Part shown: in pieces, positions 1 to 6,758 of the stretch
Numbering within the stretch: position 1 is the stretch's first letter
How the letters are laid out: each line of letters begins with the position of its first letter
From: Streptosporangiaceae bacterium
Lineage (GTDB): Bacteria; Actinomycetota; Actinomycetes; Streptosporangiales; Streptosporangiaceae
Length of the DNA: 13,263 nucleotides
Assembly: GCA_030045175.1 (NCBI GenBank)
Contig: JASIBM010000046.1
Location: forward strand, 1-13,263
Direction of reading: 5' to 3'
Position numbers and translations under genes: made by a program
The notes under the pieces: generated by a model
What the model saw: only the letters and a program-made list of their open reading frames with translations
The model's database searches: none
What the model was told of the DNA's origin: nothing

Positions 1-780
1 CCCTACGAGGGCGGCACCGAGGCCTTCGTGGCGGACGCGACCCGGGCCGATGGCACCCCTGCCGTCTTGAAGGTGCTCGTCCCAGGGACCGGGAACAACC
101 CCTCCGACGAGGCGACCGTCCTGCGCCTCGTCGGCGGAGACGGATGCCCGGTGCTCTACCGGCACGACCCCGGCCGGGGCGCCTTGCTCATGGAGCGGCT
201 GGGCCGGCCCATGCATGAGCTTGGACTGCCGCTCGCCCGTCGCCTCGAGATTCTCTGCGCCGCCGCTGAGCGCCTATGGCGGCCGGCGCCAGGCTGCGGG
301 CTGCCCACGGGGGCGACCAAGGCCCGACGGCTCGCCGATTTCATCGTGACGTCGTGGGAGGAGCTCAACCGCCCGTGCTCGGAGAAGACTGTCGACCATG
401 CCCTGGCCTGCGCTCGCCGGCGGGCGCAAGCGCACCGCGACGAGAGGTCCGTGCTCGTGCACGGCGACGTGCACCAGCTGAACGCCCTCCAGCACGACGG
501 CGGCTTCAAGCTGATCGATCCTGACGGCCTGCTGGCCGAGGCCGAGTACGACCTGGGAGTCCTCATGCGGGGCGATCCCGTCGAGCTGCTCGCCGGTGAC
601 CCCGTCGGCCGGGCCCGCTGGCTGGCCGCCAGCACGGGGCTCGATCTCGCCGCCATCTGGGAGTGGGGCGTTGTCGAGCGGCTGTCGACCGGGCTGCTCT
701 GCACCCGCATCCACCTGCAGCCCCTCGGCCGCGACACGCTGGCGGCGGCCGAGGCCGTCGCCGGCCTGATGATCGGCTAA
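1..780 (+). CDS. Aminoglycoside/hydroxyurea resistance-type kinase (APH(6)-like), 5' end outside window
   Basis: The gene is open from base 1 (PYEGGTEAFV...) and ends with TAA at 778-780, leaving 259 visible residues. Proteins of this family are usually around 300 residues, so only a short N-terminal piece is missing. A GTG at 28 is internal to conserved sequence and is not a credible start. Visible kinase features are the ATP-binding lysine in PAVLKVLV (about K24), the catalytic loop VHGDVHQLN (about 153-161, Brenner-type HGDxHxxN) and the metal-binding LIDPDG (about 171-176). The stretch YRHDPGRGALLMERLG matches the streptomycin 6-kinase/hydroxyurea phosphotransferase family. Members transfer phosphate from ATP to a small hydroxylated substrate in the cytoplasm. 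Many actinomycete homologues are uncharacterised, so actual resistance cannot be claimed. The gene looks intact where visible. A GC-rich hairpin at 801-820 follows the stop. Confidence 0.85.
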   Translation, partial: PYEGGTEAFVADATRADGTPAVLKVLVPGTGNNPSDEATVLRLVGGDGCPVLYRHDPGRGALLMERLGRPMHELGLPLARRLEILCAAAERLWRPAPGCGLPTGATKARRLADFIVTSWEELNRPCSEKTVDHALACARRRAQAHRDERSVLVHGDVHQLNALQHDGGFKLIDPDGLLAEAEYDLGVLMRGDPVELLAGDPVGRARWLAASTGLDLAAIWEWGVVERLSTGLLCTRIHLQPLGRDTLAAAEAVAGLMIG

Positions 781-1058
781 AGCAACGGCAGTCGTTCGCG
801 CCGGGCTTGCGTAAGCCTGGCCCGATCGGGTCATCTGCGCTGCCGCGTGAAATGTGGCCCGTACGGGCGAAGCGAGCGCGCCGCACGGCCGGATACCCCT
901 AGACACCGTGGGCAACGGGATCCCCCGGGGACGCCACTGCCCGACAAGCCGCCCAGAGGGGGCGGCAGGTCGGAGAACGCTCACGCGCAAGGGGTAAGGG
1001 GCGCTGGCATGGGTGAACGAGCCGAGTTGGCACAGCCGCGAGTGGGGTACCCACCGCC
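781..1058. other. Gene-free, hairpin-rich stretch between the kinase and the truncated decarboxylase
   Basis: No convincing gene is seen. An ORF running from 847 into the decarboxylase region has no recognisable motif and overlaps it in another frame. The stretch is very GC-rich and rich in self-complementary sequence: the hairpin at 801-820, the palindrome CCCGTACGGG near 858-867, and an imperfect 33-nt hairpin at 941-973. The last has outer stem CCGAC/GTCGG, a 2x2 internal loop, inner stem GCCGCCC/GGGCGGC and loop AGAGG. It ends where decarboxylase homology abruptly begins (about 1059). It could be a remnant of a structured mobile RNA or a rearrangement joint, but neither is established. 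Confidence 0.4.
801..820 (+). terminator. Possible hairpin terminator after the kinase gene
   Basis: CCGGGCTT (801-808) can pair with AAGCCTGG (813-820) around a GCGT loop, giving an 8-bp stem with one G-U pair. It begins 21 bases after the kinase stop codon. There is no T-run after it, so it is not a canonical intrinsic terminator. Hairpins without T-tracts are often proposed as terminators in high-GC actinomycetes. Confidence 0.3.
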
Positions 1059-2228
1059 AAGCCGCCGCACCCGGCCGCTGTCGCCGGCTACCTGGCCGCG
1101 ATGCTGGTCAACCCGAACAATCAGGCCCTTGAGGCCGGGAAGGTCACGTCCGAGTTGGAAAGGGAGGTCGTGGCTGAGCTGGCCGCGATGTTCGGGCTCG
1201 CGACCCATCTCGGTCACCTGACCAGCAGCGGCACGATCGCCAACCTGGAGGCGCTCTACGTCGCGCGCGAACTGCATCCAGGGCGCGGGGTGGCCTTCAG
1301 CCAGGACGCGCATTACACCCACGCGCGGATGTGCGGCCTGCTCGGCGTGGCCGGCACGGCGGTGCCCGCCGACGCCGCCGGGCGGATAGACCTGGACGCG
1401 CTCGACCGGGTGCTGGCGGGCGGCACGACCGGGACCGTGGTGGCGACGGCCGGAACCACCGGACTCGGCGCGATCGACCCGGTGCACGACGTGCTCGCGG
1501 TCGCCCGCCGCCGCGGCGTCCGGGTGCACGTCGACGCCGCCTACGGCGGGTTCTACACGCTGCTGGCCGGCGCGGGCGGCCGGGCCGGGCTGGATCCGCG
1601 GCCGTGGCGGGCCATCGCCGAATGCGACTCGGTAGTGGTCGATCCGCACAAGCACGGGCTGCAGCCGTACGGGTGCGGGGCCGTGCTGTTCGCGGATCCG
1701 TCGGTCGGCCGGTTCTACACGCACGACTCGCCCTACACCTACTTCACCTCCAGCGAGCTGCACCTGGGGGAGATCAGCCTGGAATGCTCCCGGGCCGGCG
1801 CCGCCGCTGCCGCGCTGTGGCTCACGCTGCGGTTGTTGCCGCTCACGCCCGACGGGCTCGGCCAGGTGCTCGCCGCCTGCCGCAGCGCCGCCATCGGCTG
1901 GGCTGACCTGCTGCGGAGCTCGGACCGGCTGCGGCTCTACCAGGAGCCCGACTTGGACATCGTGACCTACTTCCCGTTGACCACGCCCGCGAGCCTGGCC
2001 GAAATCGACCGAGCCTGCTCGCGCATACTCTCCGACGGCATGAACGACCCGGAACGGCCAGTCTTCCTCAGCACGCTCACCGTGGCCGACGACGCGCTGA
2101 CTCGCCGGCACGCCGATGTGACCGCCGACCGCGACAGCGCCAGGATCTTGCGCAGCGCGCTCATGAAACCCGAATCAGGAACCCATGTCCGGTGGCTGCA
2201 CACCCGCCTGGAAGAACTTGCGGGCTAA
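1059..2228 (+). pseudogene. N-terminally truncated PLP-dependent group II decarboxylase
   Basis: From KPPHPAAVAGYLAAMLVNPN (codons from 1059) to the TAA at 2226-2228 this matches, nearly residue for residue, the intact copy at 9969-11330. It retains the PLP-binding motif VVVDPHKHGL (lysine 184 counted from the ATG at 1101), the cofactor aspartate in VHVDAAYGG (145) and LHLGEISLECSRAG. The first 64 residues of the family are missing. Upstream of 1059 the same frame is unrelated and hits a TGA at 1014-1016. The only in-frame ATG is at 1101, inside the conserved helix and without a Shine-Dalgarno sequence; from there it would encode 375 residues against 453 for the intact copy. Group II decarboxylases are dimers whose N-terminal segment contributes to the dimer, so activity is doubtful. 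Its 3' end overlaps the 3' end of the opposing radical SAM gene by 54 bases. It could still be expressed as a short protein. The substrate is unknown. Confidence 0.75.
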
Positions 2229-3758
2229 CGACCGCGCTGTCGGCGAGGCCGGCGCCTGCGCGTACTTCAGGATTCGCAAGCCTTCCAGCCTGAGGGCACG
2301 CGGGTAAATTGCCTTGTAAATATTACAATTCGGCGACTTGACATCATATCTGCCGGTTGCTCGGAATGTCGCTACCGTGCACCCACCCGAGCACCAGTAC
2401 CGCCACGTGCACTCTCGGCAACCCTCCTTCTCGTCAACGAGCAGGTTGATTGCTGTCGTCTTGTCTCGCCGCACGAGCTGGAGGGGATCATCCCTGAACA
2501 CGTCACCCAGCGTCCGCTCGATCTCCATATGGCACTTCGCCACTTGACCTTTGTGGTCTATGACCACGTAGTCGTGGCCGACTCCGCAGGAGCGCTGCCG
2601 CGGCTCGAGCAGCTGGCCGCGATCCAGGATCGATCCGAGGACGCTCCACGCGGGCAGGTTCTCTTCGATGACGTCGAAGGTCGCGAGCAGAGCGGAGATC
2701 ATCGCTTGCTCTTCGTAACGCAGATCGGTAAAGGTCGCCGCACATTCGTTGTCACGGAAGAAATTCAGGCTGAATGTCAGCCGGAGATCGAGAGCGTATC
2801 TGACGACATCTGGAATGCCCGCCGCATTGCGGTTAGTGATCGTTACCGACAAGTGCGGAGCGTGCCCCTGCTCAATCAGCTGCTCGATCGTTCGCTCAAC
2901 GAATCGGAACGACGGCTTGCCGTTGACGAAGGGGCGTTGCACGTCATGCATATCTCCCAGCCCGTCGAGGGAGACCATCACCTTGATGCCTTCGGCCTTG
3001 AGCGTCTCGACGAACTTCGGCGGCAAGGTCACGCCATTGCTCAGCAGGGTGGCATGCAGCCTGAGCCCGTTGTCGCGGGTAAGGGCGCGGGCGTAATTGT
3101 GCAGGTCGAGCAGCAGCCGCGTGTTTAGGCTGGCCTCGCCTCCCGCGTACTTGAGTTTGACTGCCTCGAAGCCGTTCTCCATGGCCGACCGGACCACCGC
3201 CGCGACGGCCGCCCGGCCGGTTGACTCGTCCATGCCCTCGTTGGACTTGCTGACGTAGCAGTAGGGGCATCGCAGGTTGCAGGCGTTGGTGACGTGCAGC
3301 CATGCGGTGAGCACGGTAGTGGCGCCGAACTGCTGCCTTTGCTCCTCGTCAGCCCGGTGGATCAGGCCGGCTTCGCCAAGGCGCCGGCATGTCTCGTCGA
3401 AATCCAGCCTGCGGCGAGCCGAGGCGGAGCGCGCCTGGCCGATCGTGCTCGGCTGCCTGAAGCTGCTGAAGACGGCAAAGGCTGGCTCGTTCACGACGAT
3501 CACGCCGCCGCGGCCGAGTGGGTTGAACAGCAGCGTGTGATCGGTATCCAGCCGGATCTCGGCGACGTCCTTGCCGCAGATCCAGCGGCTCGCGTCTGAC
3601 ATTGCCGCAGGCGGCAGTACCGGGAGCGCCACGGTGGCCCGAGCGTCGCTGACCGGACAAGCGCAGTCCTCGCAGTTAAACAGCATCAAGGCCGGACCGC
3701 TGGGCAGATCGAATGCCGAGAGCACGACAGCACGATCCGCCCATCCTGCTGATGTCAT
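2175..3758 (-). CDS. Radical SAM/SPASM peptide maturase with PqqD-like N-terminal domain (FxsB-like)
   Basis: Start ATG at 3758 is chosen because GAGAGG lies 7 bases upstream; a GTG at 3764 would be almost on top of that site. The product is 527 residues. The radical SAM motif CNLRCPYC supplies C160, C164 and C167 for the SAM-binding 4Fe-4S cluster, and KYAGGE (204-208) is the GGE motif. The C-terminal SPASM domain is complete: C391-x12-G-x4-C409, then C447-x2-C450-x5-C456-x3-C460-x17-C478, enough for two auxiliary clusters. Residues about 64-138 (DVAEIRLDTDHTLLFNP through the LGEAGLIHR helix) look like a PqqD-type winged helix, the RiPP recognition element that binds leader peptides. An unusual CEDCAC cluster lies at 29-34. 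Such enzymes install carbon-based crosslinks on ribosomal peptides or modify proteins. This is the last gene of the operon, 41 bases after the TPR gene. The tail after residue 500 overlaps the opposing decarboxylase relic. The peptide substrate is not identified. Confidence 0.85.
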   Translation of the reverse strand: MTSAGWADRAVVLSAFDLPSGPALMLFNCEDCACPVSDARATVALPVLPPAAMSDASRWICGKDVAEIRLDTDHTLLFNPLGRGGVIVVNEPAFAVFSSFRQPSTIGQARSASARRRLDFDETCRRLGEAGLIHRADEEQRQQFGATTVLTAWLHVTNACNLRCPYCYVSKSNEGMDESTGRAAVAAVVRSAMENGFEAVKLKYAGGEASLNTRLLLDLHNYARALTRDNGLRLHATLLSNGVTLPPKFVETLKAEGIKVMVSLDGLGDMHDVQRPFVNGKPSFRFVERTIEQLIEQGHAPHLSVTITNRNAAGIPDVVRYALDLRLTFSLNFFRDNECAATFTDLRYEEQAMISALLATFDVIEENLPAWSVLGSILDRGQLLEPRQRSCGVGHDYVVIDHKGQVAKCHMEIERTLGDVFRDDPLQLVRRDKTTAINLLVDEKEGCRECTWRYWCSGGCTVATFRATGRYDVKSPNCNIYKAIYPRALRLEGLRILKYAQAPASPTARSLARKFFQAGVQPPDMGS

Positions 3759-3799
3759 TTCCACGCCTCTCTGGACGGTGGAGCGTTCAGGTGGATGAG

Positions 3800-6757
3800 C
3801 TAGTGCAGTTCCTCAAGACGGGCGAGCAGCAGGTCCGATCCGCGTGACAGGAGGCCCCACTCCCGCCTGAGATGCCGTAGCCAGTCGGCCTGAATATCGG
3901 ACGGCAGCTTCTTGAGCAACGTGCTGAACAACTTGAACTCTCCGGGGACGGCGGCGGCCCCGGACGAGCCCACGTAACCTTGCGCGATCTTCGCGAAGCC
4001 CTCGGCATACTTGGCCAGGGCTGCGTCGAGGTGCTGGGAGTCTTCGGATGCCTCCCAGTCGTGGATGCCGAGATGCCCCTGCACGAGGTACCACCTGCCC
4101 CGCAGGTCAGGGAACTCGTACGCCGCGATAGCCTGCGCGATATCGCCCGCGTGCCTGGTGATGGCGTCCCGGTACCGCTGCTTGCCTGTCGCTGCCCACG
4201 CCGCGTAGCTCAGCTCGACGTACTCGATCAGGTTGGCGAACAAGAACCAGCCGTCTGACAGCCTGCGCGACCAATCGATGCCTCGGGCCAGATACTCCAG
4301 GCCGACGTCGTGGTCCTCGCCGCCGAAAATCCGGCCAGCCCGGTTCAGGGCCGACGGGTAACCGCGAACGGCCTGCTCGTGGCAGATATCCAGGGCCAGC
4401 GTGATCAGCCGCTTGGCCTGGCCGAGCTGGTCCCTGTTCGGCGTGAGGACGACGCCGTCCTGCGCGGCCTGGAACAGGCAGATCGCCTGCTCCTGGTAGA
4501 TGAGACCGAGCCAGGACCAGTTGCGCTGCTCGTGGAAGATCTGCTCGGCGTTCTCGTACGCCCTCCAGGACAGCTCGAACCGCCGCTCGTAGCGGTAGAC
4601 CTCGCCGCAGACACTCCACGCACTGGCCTCTCCCTGGGCCCGGCCCAGCCGATGACGAACCGTGATCGCGCTCTCAGCCAGGTTCACGCCGTCCCTGTAC
4701 TCGCCTTCCAGGCCCTTGACGTAGGCCCAGTTCGTCTGGATCGAGGCCATCTCTTCCCGGTCTTCCTCCGAGCCGCCGCTGGTGAGCAGGGACTCTGAGA
4801 TGGCGTTGCGCGCCTCTCGGTAGGCGTTGTCCGCCTCCCGCCACATGCCTTCGTTGCGGAAGTAGAAGCCGAGCTCCTTCTGAGCCTCGGCGATGTGCTT
4901 GTAACACTCGGGCGGCCGCAACTCCATCGCCTCGGCCAGCGCGGCCCGGCAATGGTCCAGGCCGTGCCGCACCTCACCGTCGATGCGGATGCACGCGTTG
5001 GCGAGCAGGATCTCACGCCGGTAGCGGTGGCCGAACTCGGCGCCGGCCAGCGGCAGCTGTTCGAGCAGGTCCTTGGCGGCCGGCGACTGCTCGTTGTTGA
5101 TGAGGTAGTCCGCCATGCTCAGGCCGATCTCGCGGTAAAGCCCGGGCCGCGCGCGCAGCCATGCCCGGAAGTCCTCGATGACGTCGCGGACGACATCCCC
5201 GAAGGCGTAGGTCTGGACGCCATCGGGCAAGAAGCGCTGCATCTCGAAGGCCAGCAGGTCCTGGAAGAGCACGTCGTGCCGCGCCTTCGCGTCCTCGAAC
5301 ATGCGCAGGAACTCATCGCAGCCTGACTTGTGGTCACACAGCAGCCGGTAGACGAAGCCGACCGCCCTGAGCTGATCGAGCTCGTGCTTGCGCGCGTCCA
5401 GTTCGGCGACCTCTTCGACGAACGCCCGCTCCACGCGCGAGGAAGCCCGGGCCTCATCGCCCGGCAGCGCCACCTCGCCGACCTCCTGCAACCGGTTGTC
5501 CAGGTCCGTCAGCTGCGCGTCGAGGTCCGCCTTCGGCTGTGCGATCAAGTAACTGTAGATGTCGGCCGCGCGCCTCCACAGGTCGACTCGCCACTGCAGA
5601 TCCCGATCATGCAGGGGGATGATGCGCTGCCCGAGTTCCTCGGCGACGGCGTCGTGCAACGTAACGTACCGGCGGTTGGCGCGCGGGCGGATCCATGGCG
5701 TCCGCAGCAGCGCGCCCCAGGCCTCGTCCCAGTCCTGCAGGCCGGATGGCAGCTGCCAATCGCCCATCAGCCGCTGCCAGATTGGCTGGTTCACCCGCTG
5801 GCGCACGACCGCCAGGCGCTTGATCGCCTCGTGCCAGAAGTCGACCTCCCGGTACGGGGTCACAAGGCGGCGCTTGAACGCCTCACGCAGGGCCTGCCCC
5901 TCCGGGGTGAGCTCGCCGCGGTAAGGAACCGTCGCCCGCACCGTGTCCAGCGGTCCGCCCGCTTCCTCGGGCATGCCCCTGTCTTGAAGGTAGGAGATCG
6001 TGAAGGCGAGCCAGAGCGGATGCCCCCTTGTCAGGTGGACGAGCTTCGCCTTCTCGTCATCGTCCAGGCTCGCCGCGCTGCTGCTATGCAGGTAGCGCAG
6101 CGCCGCGTCCTGCGTGAACTCGCCCAGCGTGACGGTGGTGACCGGCATGCCCTGATATGGATCCGACAGCTCGTTCCTGATCGGATCGGGTGCCTCGTCC
6201 TCGTCATTGGGCGGCCTGCCGGACAGGACGAAGAGCGTGGCCGACAACGCCTTCATCCACTGCGTCAGGGTGAGCAGCAGGTACATGCCGCGCATGGTCT
6301 CGACCGTGTCGAAACTGATCACTACCGTCTTGCCGGTCTGAGTGACATAGTCCCGGTAGCAGTCCTGGAAGACGCGCTTGATGCGGGCGAGATGGCTCAC
6401 CACGGTCTCGTGGCCGATGCGCGGGCGCGCGTAATTGGGCAGCCGCGAGATGTACTGCTTGTACCGGCCAAAATACTGGTCGTGCGGGTCGATCTGCTTG
6501 GCGATGTATGACTCGAGGTTGGACAGCAACCAGTACTCTGAGTCATCGACGTCGATGGCGTCCAGCCAGACGATCTGCTCGTCCGCCGCCCTGTCCATGG
6601 TGAGCTGACGGATAAGCCACGTCTTGCCGCTGCCACCGGGGCCGTACAGCAGCACGGCACGACTCTCACGGCTCTGCCGTACCTTATCGGCCGCTTGCAG
6701 GATCGCCCGTTCTTCCTCCCGGTGGATATAGCCAGGAAACAGGGTGTTCTCGTCCAT
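3800..6757 (-). CDS. STAND-like P-loop NTPase with TPR-like repeats (FxsT-like)
   Basis: Start ATG at 6757 is one base after the stop of the TIR gene, which implies translational coupling; an in-frame ATG at 6811 would overlap that gene by 53 bases. The product is 985 residues. A short N-terminal segment (FPGYIHREEERAI) precedes a canonical Walker A GPGGSGKT (39-46), Walker B VVISFDTVE (145-153), a sensor-like LFVLSGRP (175-182) and GHPLWLAF (245-252), which fits the GxP hallmark of STAND NTPases. After a winged-helix-like middle region the C-terminal half (about 570-960) is a helical array with TPR character, for example AQKELGFYFRNEGMWREADN followed by YREARNA, and WSVCGEVYRYERRFELSWRA. In STAND proteins the repeats sense a ligand or partner and the NTPase switches oligomeric state. 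The protein is predicted cytoplasmic, with no signal peptide or membrane segment. It lies between the TIR and radical SAM genes. The ligand is unknown. Confidence 0.8.
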   Translation of the reverse strand: MDENTLFPGYIHREEERAILQAADKVRQSRESRAVLLYGPGGSGKTWLIRQLTMDRAADEQIVWLDAIDVDDSEYWLLSNLESYIAKQIDPHDQYFGRYKQYISRLPNYARPRIGHETVVSHLARIKRVFQDCYRDYVTQTGKTVVISFDTVETMRGMYLLLTLTQWMKALSATLFVLSGRPPNDEDEAPDPIRNELSDPYQGMPVTTVTLGEFTQDAALRYLHSSSAASLDDDEKAKLVHLTRGHPLWLAFTISYLQDRGMPEEAGGPLDTVRATVPYRGELTPEGQALREAFKRRLVTPYREVDFWHEAIKRLAVVRQRVNQPIWQRLMGDWQLPSGLQDWDEAWGALLRTPWIRPRANRRYVTLHDAVAEELGQRIIPLHDRDLQWRVDLWRRAADIYSYLIAQPKADLDAQLTDLDNRLQEVGEVALPGDEARASSRVERAFVEEVAELDARKHELDQLRAVGFVYRLLCDHKSGCDEFLRMFEDAKARHDVLFQDLLAFEMQRFLPDGVQTYAFGDVVRDVIEDFRAWLRARPGLYREIGLSMADYLINNEQSPAAKDLLEQLPLAGAEFGHRYRREILLANACIRIDGEVRHGLDHCRAALAEAMELRPPECYKHIAEAQKELGFYFRNEGMWREADNAYREARNAISESLLTSGGSEEDREEMASIQTNWAYVKGLEGEYRDGVNLAESAITVRHRLGRAQGEASAWSVCGEVYRYERRFELSWRAYENAEQIFHEQRNWSWLGLIYQEQAICLFQAAQDGVVLTPNRDQLGQAKRLITLALDICHEQAVRGYPSALNRAGRIFGGEDHDVGLEYLARGIDWSRRLSDGWFLFANLIEYVELSYAAWAATGKQRYRDAITRHAGDIAQAIAAYEFPDLRGRWYLVQGHLGIHDWEASEDSQHLDAALAKYAEGFAKIAQGYVGSSGAAAVPGEFKLFSTLLKKLPSDIQADWLRHLRREWGLLSRGSDLLLARLEELH

Positions 6758-6758
6758 G

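Noticed and set aside
781..1058. A tRNA or other standard RNA gene
   Set aside because: Hairpins are present, but no cloverleaf with conserved T-loop and D-loop positions could be drawn.
847..1221. 124-codon plus-strand ORF overlapping the start of the decarboxylase relic
   Set aside because: No family motif or ribosome site. Its second half is the wrong frame of clear decarboxylase sequence.
981..2111. 376-codon minus-strand ORF opposite the decarboxylase relic
   Set aside because: Its sequence is the low-complexity reverse-frame shadow typical of high-GC genes, and the plus-strand frame has conserved catalytic motifs.
5330..6511. 393-codon plus-strand ORF opposite the TPR gene
   Set aside because: It is an antisense shadow. 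The minus strand encodes recognisable Walker motifs and helical repeats across the same region.
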